Of a stretch of 45,339 nt of DNA, positions 34,494 through 43,126 are shown piece after piece. Each line of letters opens with the position of its first letter. The stretch's first letter is position 1. The notes beneath the pieces were generated by a model that was not told where the DNA came from, did not search any database, and saw only the letters and a list, made by a program, of their open reading frames with translations. Origin of the DNA: Firmicutes bacterium UBA4881 (GTDB lineage Bacteria > Bacillota > DTU065); NCBI GenBank assembly GCA_002399235.1, contig DHDH01000003.1, positions 7,184 to 52,522 on the forward strand. The letters are read 5' to 3'. A program made the translations under genes and the position numbers.

Positions 34494-35135
34494 ATGGGGC
34501 AAAAAGATTTTTTCGTTGCAATAGCTAGTTTAGTGCAGGATATAACCCAAGAAGAAGAGAGTAATATCCAAAAAGCTGCTGTTATTCTTGCCGAGACAGT
34601 TATGCAAGGTGGAACGCTTTATACATTTGGCACTGGTCACTCGATGGGTATAGCTCACGAAGCTGTAGGTAAAAGAGGTAGTTTGCTTAAAGCTAAACTT
34701 CTCGATGAGCATATCTACAACTTGGCTCGTTTTGAAAGGTTAGAGGGTTTAGGTCCTGTTATAATGAAAAATCACCAACTAACTAATAAAGATACCGTGA
34801 TTGTAGCCTCCAATTCAGGTCGTAACCCTCTGACTATTGAGGTAGCCGAAGAAGCTAAAAAACAAGGAGCAAAAGTTATAAGCATCTCAGCCCATGATGT
34901 TAAAGGGAAATTACCTTCATTAAAATCGTCAGGCTATTATTTAGCAGACTATGCTGATGTAGCCATTGATAACCATGGGGATAGTAGCGATCTTCTCCTT
35001 GAGATTCCAGGTACTGATTTAAAAGTTGGTTCACCTTCAACCTTAACAGGTATATTCATCTATTACCTCATTTTAACAGAAGCTGTAGAAATTATGGTTG
35101 CTAAAGGTTTTAAGCCACCATTGATTAAAGGATGA
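34494..35135 (+). CDS. SIS-domain phosphosugar-binding protein
   Basis: 213 residues covering one SIS domain: FGTGHSMGIAHEAVGKRGSL (about 43-62) and VIVASNSGRNPLTIEVAEEA (about 102-121), where Ser residues bind a sugar phosphate. This is the UPF0309 group, related to sugar isomerases such as GmhA and MurQ, with unknown substrate. AGGAGG precedes the ATG; the last codons overlap the radical SAM gene. A murein amino-sugar link is possible given the NamZ gene nearby, but this is not MurQ by its motifs. Confidence 0.88.
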   Translation: MGQKDFFVAIASLVQDITQEEESNIQKAAVILAETVMQGGTLYTFGTGHSMGIAHEAVGKRGSLLKAKLLDEHIYNLARFERLEGLGPVIMKNHQLTNKDTVIVASNSGRNPLTIEVAEEAKKQGAKVISISAHDVKGKLPSLKSSGYYLADYADVAIDNHGDSSDLLLEIPGTDLKVGSPSTLTGIFIYYLILTEAVEIMVAKGFKPPLIKG

Positions 35136-36715
35136 AAACACTTTTAGTGGCACTTAATGCCAAATATGTACAGAGTAGTCTAGCCGTTCGTGCTCTGCGA
35201 ACGGCTTGCCTTGCTTACGATTTAGATTGTGATATCTATGAAAGTAATGTTAACGAGCAATTAAAAAGCCATTTAGAAGCAATCTATTCCTTAAAGCCTG
35301 AGGTGATAGGTTTTTCTTGTTATATCTGGAACATCAAAGAAGTGGCCCTACTAATCTCCGATGTTAAAAAAGTTCTTCCCCAAAGTATCATTGTCTTAGG
35401 TGGTCCAGAAGTTAGTGAAACACCAGAGGATGCATTAGCTAAGTATAACCCCCATTATGTTATCTCAGGACCTGGCGAAATAGCTTGGCCAGAACTTCTG
35501 CTAGCAATTAGAGAAGGTAGAGAGATACCGAGGGTAATTCGTAAACCAATCAGTATAGCTAAGACCCCTTTTCCCTACGAGGCAAGTGAAGATTTATCTA
35601 ATCACCTAGTTTATTATGAGGCTTCTAGAGGTTGTGCGAATTGTTGTGCTTATTGCCTTTCGTCTGTTAACCACCAAGTGGAATTTCGTCCATTAGAAAT
35701 GGTCTTTGACGACTTACAGAAGCTTTGGGATATGAAGGTAAGACAAGTAAAGTTTGTTGATCGAACTTTTAACTTAGATAAAAAAAGAACTCTCACAATT
35801 TGGCGTCATCTTTATGAAAAATATCCTGAAGGAAATTTTCATTTTGAAATAGCAGCCGATAGACTTACTAAAGACGAAATAGACTTTTTAAAAACAGTAC
35901 CAGCTGGACTTTTTCAAATGGAGATTGGGGTTCAATCTACTTATGAACCAACTTTAAAAGCAATTAACCGTCGTACTAATACAGCTAATCTTCTGCAAAA
36001 TCTCAGAGAGCTTTCCCAAGAGACACATGTATTAATCTATGCAGACCTTATTGCTGGGTTACCCTGCGAAAGTTACGAACGTTTTTTACAAAGTTTTTGT
36101 GAAGTGATGGAAACTAGACCCGATCAACTTCATTTGGGATTTCTGAAACTTTTACCAGGTACACTCCTAAGAGAAAGAGCTGATGATTGGGGTTTAGTTT
36201 ACTCTGAGTATCCTCCCTATGAAATATTAAAGACAGATGTTATCTCTTTTGCTGAACTTCAAAGTTTAAAAGATCTCGAATGGACTGTTGATCTTTTCTA
36301 TAACTCAGATTGTTTTAACGAAACCCTAAAAAGGATTCCCTCAGAGAAATTAGGCCAATTTTTTATAGAGTTAACCGCAAAACTTAAAGATGCTAATGAG
36401 ATCGGGAGAAGAAGAAAACAAGAATTTAGTTATAAATTCTTAGCTACCCAATATGCTAATTTAACTGATTGGGTGCTTTTAGACTTTTTAAAACAAGGCT
36501 TAGTACGAACCATACCTGATTGGTATAGAGGCAGTATATCCTTGGAATCCGATCGTGAATTAGAAAGAATGATAATAGGCGAGGAAAAAAACCCGGTTTT
36601 AATTTTACGGTTATCAGAAGAGTTGAAAAAAGAATTTAAATCTCAAAAAATAGCATTGATTTTAGGCCAACCAAATGTGGACAGACGTTGTCAAAGAATG
36701 GTTGTAATAGAGTAA
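35132..36715 (+). CDS. B12-binding-type radical SAM protein (DUF4080)
   Basis: 527 residues. The N-terminal Rossmann-like B12-binding fold (1-130; IGFSCYIWNIKEVALLISDV) lacks an obvious D-x-H-x-x-G for base-off cobalamin. The radical SAM domain has C168, C172 and C175 (RGCANCCAYCLSS), with IGVQSTYEPTLKAINRRTN and YADLIAGLPCESYERF typical of the B12/SAM Elp3-like core. The C-terminal 170 residues fit DUF4080. It starts inside the SIS gene (ATGA), so the two are coupled. The reaction is unknown. Confidence 0.9.
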   Translation: MKTLLVALNAKYVQSSLAVRALRTACLAYDLDCDIYESNVNEQLKSHLEAIYSLKPEVIGFSCYIWNIKEVALLISDVKKVLPQSIIVLGGPEVSETPEDALAKYNPHYVISGPGEIAWPELLLAIREGREIPRVIRKPISIAKTPFPYEASEDLSNHLVYYEASRGCANCCAYCLSSVNHQVEFRPLEMVFDDLQKLWDMKVRQVKFVDRTFNLDKKRTLTIWRHLYEKYPEGNFHFEIAADRLTKDEIDFLKTVPAGLFQMEIGVQSTYEPTLKAINRRTNTANLLQNLRELSQETHVLIYADLIAGLPCESYERFLQSFCEVMETRPDQLHLGFLKLLPGTLLRERADDWGLVYSEYPPYEILKTDVISFAELQSLKDLEWTVDLFYNSDCFNETLKRIPSEKLGQFFIELTAKLKDANEIGRRRKQEFSYKFLATQYANLTDWVLLDFLKQGLVRTIPDWYRGSISLESDRELERMIIGEEKNPVLILRLSEELKKEFKSQKIALILGQPNVDRRCQRMVVIE

Positions 36716-36750
36716 AAGGCTGTCAGACTTTTTCTGGCAGCCTTTTTATT
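36714..36750. terminator. Terminator between the radical SAM and ldh-like genes
   Basis: AAAAGGCTGTCAGA (36714-36727) pairs with TCTGGCAGCCTTTTT (36733-36747), one G-T pair. A and T runs on both sides suggest it works on both strands. Confidence 0.85.
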
Positions 36751-37706
36751 TAATCTGGGCGAAATTCGGCCATATCTTTAGCTAATTCTTTGAGAGTGTC
36801 TGCTGTTTTTAAAAAGCTCTTTTGCTCTTCAAGGTTTAAAGGTAGTTCAATCATTCTTTGAATGCCACCAGTCCCAATAACAGCTGGCATCCCCATGCTT
36901 ACACCTTTAACACCTAGATAACCATCTAAGTACAAGGAAACAGTGAGAACAGAATGCTCATCTTTCAAAATAGCTTCTGTAATCCGAGCAAGGGTTAAAG
37001 CGATTGCATAATAAGTGGCACCTTTCTTTTTGATAACTTCCATGCCAGCATCGCGAACTTGCACAAACAGTTCTTCGCGCTTTTCTTGTTCGCAGATTCT
37101 ATTGCAAACACTACAATATATTGCTAAAGGTACTCCAGAGATATTAGCTAAGCTCCAAACAGGTAATTCACCTTCGCCATGCTCGCTGATGATATCTGCA
37201 TTAATACTTCTTGCTTCAATGTTGCAGTTTTGAGCTAAGGCAAAACGGAAACGAGCGGTATCTAATAAGGTTCCTGAACCAAAGACTTTTTCGTGGGGTT
37301 GCTTAGAGACTTGTTGAGCAGTAAGAGCCATAAGGTCTACAGGGTTAGTAGCAACGACAATAACTGGATCTTCGGCATATTTATTTAGTTCTTCGACAAT
37401 TTGGGTGATGATACGTCTGTTGGAGTGAATGAGATCACGACGACTTTGACCAGGCTTTCTTGGTAGTCCAGCAGTGATTATAACGACTTCGGCATCTTTG
37501 GTATCCTCATAGGTACCAGCATAAATTTTAGCTGGGTTCATAAATGGCATACCATGATTAATATCCAAGGCTTCGCCTTCGGCTTTATCTTTATTAATAT
37601 CGATTATAACAAGTTCAGACACTAAACCCTTTACAGCTAAGGTAAAGGCTGTAGTGGCACCGACTTGACCGGCTCCAATGATAGCTACTTTATTCTTTTT
37701 TACCAT
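36750..37706 (-). CDS. ldh: L-lactate/malate dehydrogenase family enzyme
   Basis: 318 residues from the ATG at 37706 (GGAGGG upstream; the frame opens 10 codons earlier without a site). Rossmann GAGQVGATTA (11-20); VFGSGTLLDTARFRFALA and the catalytic ISEHGEGELPVWS are of the lactate dehydrogenase subgroup, which interconverts pyruvate and lactate with NAD. The substrate-loop residue is Arg83 (LPRKPGQSRRDL) where most lactate dehydrogenases have Gln; Arg there is the malate-enzyme residue, although some clostridial lactate dehydrogenases also have it. So lactate is likely but malate is not excluded. Confidence 0.88.
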   Translation of the reverse strand: MVKKNKVAIIGAGQVGATTAFTLAVKGLVSELVIIDINKDKAEGEALDINHGMPFMNPAKIYAGTYEDTKDAEVVIITAGLPRKPGQSRRDLIHSNRRIITQIVEELNKYAEDPVIVVATNPVDLMALTAQQVSKQPHEKVFGSGTLLDTARFRFALAQNCNIEARSINADIISEHGEGELPVWSLANISGVPLAIYCSVCNRICEQEKREELFVQVRDAGMEVIKKKGATYYAIALTLARITEAILKDEHSVLTVSLYLDGYLGVKGVSMGMPAVIGTGGIQRMIELPLNLEEQKSFLKTADTLKELAKDMAEFRPD

Positions 37707-37755
37707 ATTGTTCCCTCCCAAAAGCCAATTTACCACTTTTCTTTCTTACTTAAAC

Positions 37756-38868
37756 TTAATAAAGAAGATAAGGTTGGACTTTTTGTGAAAACAGACTTAA
37801 TTCTGCTTCAAAATAACGTAATATTTCTGTTGGTGTCAAGAGAACTAACAAAGAACGTAACCTTTTCCCAGCTAAACGGTCAAATAAGTCAGGCTTAAAA
37901 GAAAATTCAGGGCAGTTATGGACAAGATCATGAAGCATTGTGATACCAGTAAGAATAGGATCGAAAATATCTTCATCTATAATATGCAAAACAACGCCTT
38001 CGCATTTTTCGTCTTTATAATGCCAGAAAGTTGGTATAAACTCAACTGCTCTAAATTTTACACCTGGGAGCATTAGACAATTTAACCTTTTGGCCCATTG
38101 GATGCCGTCGAGAAAAGGAGCCCCTATTATTTCGAAAGGTTGGGTAGTACCTCGACCTTCGGATACGTTGGTACCCTCAAAAAGGCAGGTACCTGGATAC
38201 ACTTTTACTGTGTTTAAGGAAGGGATATTAGGAGAAGGTGCAACCCAGGGTAAGTTATTTATAGTATTTTTTTGTAACGGATTATATTCGTCACATTTAA
38301 TTACTAAGGGAGGTTTATCTTTATCTCCTAATAATAAACCTAATTCGCCTAGGGTTAAGCCATGTTGCCAAGCAAGTCCAGGTAGGCCTAGGAAAGAAGC
38401 TGCTTCTTTTTCTAAAATGTTACCTCCTATTTTGCGACCTAAATAGTTGGGCCGATCTAGAATAATAAAGTCGAGTCCATGAGCAATAGCTTTCTGATAT
38501 GCCTTGAATAAGGTAACTCCATAGGTATAGAATCGAACACCGATATCTTGTATATCGAAAACTAAAGTATCTATTTGCGAGAGCATCTCAGGATCAGGGT
38601 CAGTATTTTCGGCAAATAAGCTGTAAATTGGCAAGCCACTAGGTTTGTGGACACTTGAGGCAACTTTAAGTGTATCCTGAACTGCACCAAAAAAACCATG
38701 CTCAGGAGAAAAAAGTGCTTTTAATTGTAGTTGAGGAGAAGATAATAAAATTTGCCAATTTGGTTCAATATCCTGACTAATACCGGTCTGATTTGTTATT
38801 AACCCTATCTTTCTACCAGCGAGAATTGAACAATTTTGTCTTTTCAAAACGTCAATACCATTAAACAG
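37756..38868 (-). CDS. DUF1343 / NamZ-type exo-beta-N-acetylmuramidase
   Basis: About 370 residues with the DUF1343 motif order: IGLITNQTGI, LFSPEHGFFG, LVFDIQDIGVRFYTYG, ILDRPNYLGRKIGGNIL, LAWQHGLTLGEL. NamZ of B. subtilis releases MurNAc from peptidoglycan chain ends. No signal peptide is seen here, unlike secreted members. The frame opens with TTG at 38886, but GGAGGAGG (38884-38877) overlaps it and lies exactly 8 bases before an in-frame CTG at 38868. From that CTG the protein would begin MFNGIDVL, which matches the family start, so CTG initiation is proposed. Confidence 0.85.
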   Translation of the reverse strand: MFNGIDVLKRQNCSILAGRKIGLITNQTGISQDIEPNWQILLSSPQLQLKALFSPEHGFFGAVQDTLKVASSVHKPSGLPIYSLFAENTDPDPEMLSQIDTLVFDIQDIGVRFYTYGVTLFKAYQKAIAHGLDFIILDRPNYLGRKIGGNILEKEAASFLGLPGLAWQHGLTLGELGLLLGDKDKPPLVIKCDEYNPLQKNTINNLPWVAPSPNIPSLNTVKVYPGTCLFEGTNVSEGRGTTQPFEIIGAPFLDGIQWAKRLNCLMLPGVKFRAVEFIPTFWHYKDEKCEGVVLHIIDEDIFDPILTGITMLHDLVHNCPEFSFKPDLFDRLAGKRLRSLLVLLTPTEILRYFEAELSLFSQKVQPYLLY

Positions 38869-39032
38869 TTTCCACGCCTCCTCCAAGATAGTTTTTTCAG
38901 GAACGAAAAAGAGTGTGCAGGAATCTATCTAAATAAACAAGAAAGTATTGGTAAGAAACAAAAATAATACTCGCCATCCTGATGTTATCAGCGAATAGGT
39001 ATGCATTGGCAAAGGGGCTTAGTAATTGGTAC

Positions 39033-39061
39033 TTGCTTTTTTTGGTAAAGGTGCATATAAT
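39033..39061 (+). promoter_or_regulatory. Promoter of the sigma factor gene
   Basis: TTGCTT (39033-39038), a 17-base spacer and TATAAT (39056-39061), 55 bases before the sigma factor start. Confidence 0.65.
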
Positions 39062-39116
39062 TATGTCAACGATATTGATAACTATTCCTAATTAGATATA
39101 AGGGTGGGTGACCGAC

Positions 39117-39872
39117 ATGCTTAGTTGGATCGAGAAAAATACCGAAAGTAGCAATGTTGTTGAACAGATGGGTTTTGCCGAATCTTATAGTGAGAATAGA
39201 ACTGAGCTGTTTGATCACTATCGTGAACTAGTACCACGTATAGTAAGAAGATTTGCTGGTAAAGGCGAGAGTTGGGATGATTTAATGCAGGTAGGTTATA
39301 TTGGTCTTTTGAAAGCAGTAGACAAATTCGACCCCGAGCAAGGATCTTCCTTTGTAGCTTATGCAACTCCGACTATTCAAGGCGAATTAAAAAGGCATTT
39401 CCGTGACAAGGCTTGGCGTTTGAAAATATCTCGGCGTAATAAGGAACGGGCTTTGCAAGTAAAAGATTATGTAGAGAGTTATATAAGAAAAGAAGGACGA
39501 CAACCATCAAATGAGGATATAGCAAAAGATTTAGATATTTCTCTAGAAGATGTAGCTGATGCACTCCAGATTCTTGATAACTTTTACACCTTAAGTCTCG
39601 ATGCCCCAGTTTCATCAGATCCTGAAGCCGATAATTTAGGTTCTATGTTTGGTGGAGAAGATGCAGGATTTGAAGATATTATTAACAGAGAATCTTTAGA
39701 GAGTGCTCTAAAGTATTTGACAGAACGTCAACAAAGCATTCTAAAATTGAGATATTACGACACCTTACCACAACGTCAGGTTGCAGGTATTTTAGGCATT
39801 TCGCAGATGCATGTATCTCGTTTAGAAAGACAAGCTTTAGATAAGTTAAGAAAAATTTTAGAGGCTAATTAA
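39117..39872 (+). CDS. SigB/SigF/SigG-type RNA polymerase sigma factor
   Basis: 251 residues. Region 2 (DDLMQVGYIGLLKAVDKFDP; FVAYATPTIQGELKRHFRDK), region 3 (GRQPSNEDIAKDLDISLEDV) and region 4 (RQVAGILGISQMHVSRLERQ, the -35 reading helix) place it in the SigB/F/G group that controls stress or sporulation. Known members are held by an anti-sigma kinase (RsbW/SpoIIAB) encoded beside them; none is present here. The ATG at 39117 is chosen (AGGGTGGG 8 bases upstream); the GTG at 39108 is too close to its site. It is a single gene with its own promoter and terminators. Confidence 0.93.
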   Translation: MLSWIEKNTESSNVVEQMGFAESYSENRTELFDHYRELVPRIVRRFAGKGESWDDLMQVGYIGLLKAVDKFDPEQGSSFVAYATPTIQGELKRHFRDKAWRLKISRRNKERALQVKDYVESYIRKEGRQPSNEDIAKDLDISLEDVADALQILDNFYTLSLDAPVSSDPEADNLGSMFGGEDAGFEDIINRESLESALKYLTERQQSILKLRYYDTLPQRQVAGILGISQMHVSRLERQALDKLRKILEAN

Positions 39873-39873
39873 T

Positions 39874-39910
39874 AGAAGGCGGTGCTTAGCACTGCCTTCT
39901 TGTTATTTTT
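39874..39910 (+). terminator. Terminator 1 after the sigma factor gene
   Basis: AGAAGGCGGTGCT pairs with AGCACTGCCTTCT (39888-39900), followed by TGTTATTTTT. Confidence 0.85.
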
Positions 39911-39941
39911 AACTTACCAGATAGATTTTTAAGAGATGATT

Positions 39942-39975
39942 AAACCCACAGGTTAAGGCGACCTGTGGGTTTTCG
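39942..39975 (+). terminator. Second hairpin after the sigma factor gene
   Basis: AAACCCACAGGT (39942-39953) and ACCTGTGGGTTT (39961-39972) form a perfect 12-base-pair stem with a 7-base loop and a short T run, about 40 bases after terminator 1. It may be a back-up terminator or the end of a small RNA. Confidence 0.75.
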
Positions 39976-40136
39976 AAAGACAAAAAATCAAAATAACTTT
40001 GATCGTTGTCTCTCGAAGATAGTATATTATTGCTAAGAGATATTTATGTAACCAATTTCTGGGGGGATCGTTAGCTAACTCAATGCCTAAGAATGTGTTA
40101 TCTGGGTAGTATAATGAAGAAGGGAGGGAGAAAGGG

Positions 40137-40724
40137 ATGGATAAGAGACTTTTTGTTGTGGCACTTTGTGAAGGTGAACTTAAAAATAGAGCATTGCTTT
40201 TACAAAAGATATTTGCGGAGAAATATCAAATATATAAGCGGCTATTACCTCCTTTGCATATAACCTTAGAAGTGGTTTATGCTCCTGATAATAGGGCTAT
40301 TGAAGGCACAGTAGAAGCCATAAAAAAAGCAACCCAGTCAATAGGCCCTTTTGCGGTAAAAAGTAAAGGCTTTACTTGTTTCCCACCTCCATATAAATCA
40401 ATAGGTTTGTTAATAGAAAAAAACCACGAACTTGATTTGGCAGTTACCAAGATTCGTAGTTGTTTAGAAGAAAATAAGGTATTAGTAGCGAACCCTTTTG
40501 GACAAAACTGGATCTTTCATTTAACATTAGTAAATACTTTTTTAGCTGATAGAAAGTGGAGCGATGCAGAGTTCTTTACCGCTTGTAACCTAGTGGAAAA
40601 TGTGCCTTTAGATGTTACTGGTGAAGTAGAAAGAATCGAAATTTGGCATCCTACCAAAGAACAAGAGACGATGAACGAAGGTTCTTTTAAGTTACTTAGA
40701 AGGGAAGCTACTATATCTCCCTAG
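40137..40724 (+). CDS. 2H phosphoesterase / 2'-5' RNA ligase-like protein
   Basis: 195 residues with the two H-x-T motifs of the 2H superfamily: PPLHITLEVV (about 38-47) and WIFHLTLVN (about 122-130). Members hydrolyse or ligate 2',5' or cyclic phosphate bonds in RNA or ADP-ribose cyclic phosphates; which one applies here is unknown. Strong purine run (GGGAGGGAG) before the ATG; the gene is convergent with the LysO pair. Confidence 0.88.
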   Translation: MDKRLFVVALCEGELKNRALLLQKIFAEKYQIYKRLLPPLHITLEVVYAPDNRAIEGTVEAIKKATQSIGPFAVKSKGFTCFPPPYKSIGLLIEKNHELDLAVTKIRSCLEENKVLVANPFGQNWIFHLTLVNTFLADRKWSDAEFFTACNLVENVPLDVTGEVERIEIWHPTKEQETMNEGSFKLLRREATISP

Positions 40725-40729
40725 TAATT

Positions 40730-41341
40730 TTAGACTAAAAAGGAAGCAAAAAATTGTAACATGAAAGGGACTAACATAGAGAGAATTGTTCCGGAGATAA
40801 ATGCTGCTAATGCTGTTTTAGGACCTGCTACCCTGGATACAACTGGCAAGGTACTATCCATCGTTGTCGCTCCACCAGGGGCAAAAGCTAGAGGTTTAAT
40901 GCCATTCCTACTTTTTGACGATTGCCCTAGAAGGGGAACCAATAAAAAAGTGCTTAGTTCACGCAATAAGTTAGCAAGAAAAGCTATAGTTCCTAATTCC
41001 TCAGAAACCATTTTACTTAATACTGGTCCCGAAAGGCTATACCACCCAAAAGCAGAACCACAAGCAACACTTTCTAGTATACCTATAGGTAAAAAGAAAC
41101 CAATTACAAATGCTCCTAGTAAAGAACCAAAAGCAATTAAAAGAGGATAAACTATCAGTGTACACCCGTCTTTTTTTAATTGGGAAAAAAGTTCTCTATC
41201 TTGTCCAAACTCAAGTCCGACAAAGAACATCATAAAAAGTAGTGCGATGGTGACAAATGGATCTATATAAGAACTAAGTTGAGGCTGGAAAAAACCTGTT
41301 AGGCCACCTAATAGTACAGCAAGCAGAATTTTAAGTGTCAT
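40730..41341 (-). CDS. LysO-type lysine exporter, C-terminal subunit
   Basis: 203 residues, about six membrane helices, matching the larger C-terminal part of LysO (DUF340): FFVGLEFGQDRELF, GSAFGWYSLSGPVLSK, LANLLRELSTFLLVPL, and APGGATTMDSTLPVVSRVAG with the acidic and Ser/Thr residues of the family. In E. coli LysO exports lysine as a single chain; here it is split over two genes, with the first ten bases overlapping the N-terminal gene. GGAGGG precedes the ATG. Confidence 0.88.
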   Translation of the reverse strand: MTLKILLAVLLGGLTGFFQPQLSSYIDPFVTIALLFMMFFVGLEFGQDRELFSQLKKDGCTLIVYPLLIAFGSLLGAFVIGFFLPIGILESVACGSAFGWYSLSGPVLSKMVSEELGTIAFLANLLRELSTFLLVPLLGQSSKSRNGIKPLAFAPGGATTMDSTLPVVSRVAGPKTALAAFISGTILSMLVPFMLQFFASFLV

Positions 41342-41606
41342 GATTTTCCCTCCACTTAAGATAAACTTTTACAGTAAATAAACTCCCAATTATTGTTGCC
41401 AGGCAAATAGCTAAGGCTTGTAACCCTAATGAACTTAAATTGTTTAGGATCGTTTTGTTACTACCTACACCATAACCTAAGGTAAAAATCATACATAAAA
41501 GAATTCCCCAGGAAATACGACTAGTAACCGTTTTACTTATGGTGAAGATCCGGCCACAAAAAAAGCCTAATCCTAAAGCGATTAAACAAGCAAAGAGAAA
41601 AGTCAC
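41331..41606 (-). CDS. LysO-type lysine exporter, N-terminal subunit
   Basis: About 91 residues with three membrane helices: TFLFACLIALGLGFFCGRIF, RISWGILLCMIFTLGYGVGS and ILNNLSSLGLQALAICLATI, the usual N-terminal LysO domain (GSN..IL..L..LG). GTG at 41606 is preferred because GGAGG lies 10 bases upstream; the frame is open further but the added residues are not LysO-like. It overlaps the C-terminal subunit gene. Confidence 0.78.
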   Translation of the reverse strand: MTFLFACLIALGLGFFCGRIFTISKTVTSRISWGILLCMIFTLGYGVGSNKTILNNLSSLGLQALAICLATIIGSLFTVKVYLKWRENHDT

Positions 41607-41751
41607 GAATTCATCGCCTCCAATATATGTCCTTAAAGTAGCATATTTTTGCTTATCTCTCAAGATAAGATGAATAACTGGCAGGAATAAGTTACTAGAA
41701 AGAATAAATAAAGCCATATGAATTAGCACACATTTTTAGGGGGGGACCATA

Positions 41752-43035
41752 ATGAAGAGAATTTTATGGTTGTTTTTGTGTGTAGCTTTAATTGGTACGT
41801 TAGCTGCTGCTGTAGAAATTACAGCTTGGATAACGTATGGTGGTATCATGGGGAATGTTTTAGTCGATTTAATTGAAAACGATTTTACCAAATCAACAGG
41901 TATCGAAGTTCGCTATGAACCTTATATGATTGATAGCAATTATTTTATGAAGGTTCTTTTGGCAGCAGCTACAGGGGACGGTCCAGATGTTTTAACCTTA
42001 GGATCTGCTCAAGTTGTTGACTTAGCAATGCGTAATGCTATTGTAGACCTCAACACTTTCCCTGATTTTAATAAAGCTGTAGCTGATATCTATCCTGGCG
42101 CCTTAAGAACACTGAAGTTTAAGGAACATTATTTTGGTGTACCCTTTGAGTTAGGGTGGACGATAGCTTATTATCGCCAAGATATGTTTGATGCCTATGG
42201 TCTAAAACCTCCAACAACTTGGGAAGAATTGAGAAAGATCATTCCTAAGATTCAAGCTCAGAAAAAAACAGCTTGGATTTCAACTATTGGTAATTCAGCG
42301 GACGGACAGACCCGAGCCTTTTTCCCGTTTATTTACCAAAGAAATAGTGATATCTTTACAGAAGATGGCTTAAAATCTAATTTAGATTCACCAATGGCTT
42401 TAGAGGCTTTCAAAGAATTTACTGGATTTTACACAGATCATAAACTGCCTTTAGAAATGCCAGAGATTGAAGCTTTTAGCAATGGTGATATGCCTTATAT
42501 GGTCTCACTTAACTGGCTGTACACTATGTTTTTAAGAGGTAAACCTGAACTGCAGGGTAAATGGGGTGTAACGGTATGCCCAGGCACTAAACAACCAAAT
42601 GGAACTATTAATCATACAGTACCTATCTCTTCTTTTGCTTTTGCTATTCCCAATGGTAAAAATGCAGAAAAGACCAAAGCTGCATGGGAATTTATCAAAT
42701 GGATAGCTTCCGATCGAGTACAAAAAGAGTATCAGAGGAGAATCTATGAATCGCCAGATAAGTGGATTTTAGTCTTTGGGACTAAGGGAACAGCCAATTC
42801 AGATGTATTTATGGAAAGAGATCGTAAGGTTATGGACGCAGCTCTAAAACAATCGTTAGGACCTAGAGCTGTAGTTGGTGGCTACCAGACGTATAGGTAC
42901 TTTAGTTTTGCTTTTTCTAAAGTTGTAATGCAGAAAGAAGACCCTAAAAAGGTTCTGTTAGAAGCAGCTAAAGATTCTAATACAGAGTTAGAGAGAAAGC
43001 GGAAAGAATTCGCTCGTTTTGTGGATAAGTTATAA
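41752..43035 (+). CDS. Extracellular solute-binding protein, sugar type (family 1)
   Basis: 427 residues. Signal peptide KRILWLFLCVALIGTLAAA, probable cleavage before VEIT, with no lipobox Cys after it. The mature part follows the family-1 ABC binding-protein pattern: GIEVRYEPYMIDSNYFMKVL, ATGDGPDVLTLGSAQVVDLA, YGLKPPTTWEELRKII, and KTKAAWEFIKWIASDRVQKE. Known relatives deliver sugars or glycerol-3-phosphate to ABC permeases. No permease or ATPase genes adjoin, so it is an orphan. Lack of a lipid anchor is unusual for a monoderm. Confidence 0.9.
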   Translation: MKRILWLFLCVALIGTLAAAVEITAWITYGGIMGNVLVDLIENDFTKSTGIEVRYEPYMIDSNYFMKVLLAAATGDGPDVLTLGSAQVVDLAMRNAIVDLNTFPDFNKAVADIYPGALRTLKFKEHYFGVPFELGWTIAYYRQDMFDAYGLKPPTTWEELRKIIPKIQAQKKTAWISTIGNSADGQTRAFFPFIYQRNSDIFTEDGLKSNLDSPMALEAFKEFTGFYTDHKLPLEMPEIEAFSNGDMPYMVSLNWLYTMFLRGKPELQGKWGVTVCPGTKQPNGTINHTVPISSFAFAIPNGKNAEKTKAAWEFIKWIASDRVQKEYQRRIYESPDKWILVFGTKGTANSDVFMERDRKVMDAALKQSLGPRAVVGGYQTYRYFSFAFSKVVMQKEDPKKVLLEAAKDSNTELERKRKEFARFVDKL

Positions 43036-43126
43036 TTGTAAGTTTCAAAATCCTAAATTGTGGTATATTGTATAGGCAGACAAAACTATGTATAAATAGC
43101 TATCTAGGAAAAGAGGAGGACTAAAT

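Noticed and set aside
40761..41150. Plus-strand frame of 129 codons
   Set aside because: It is antisense to the LysO C-terminal subunit, which has clear membrane helices and family motifs.
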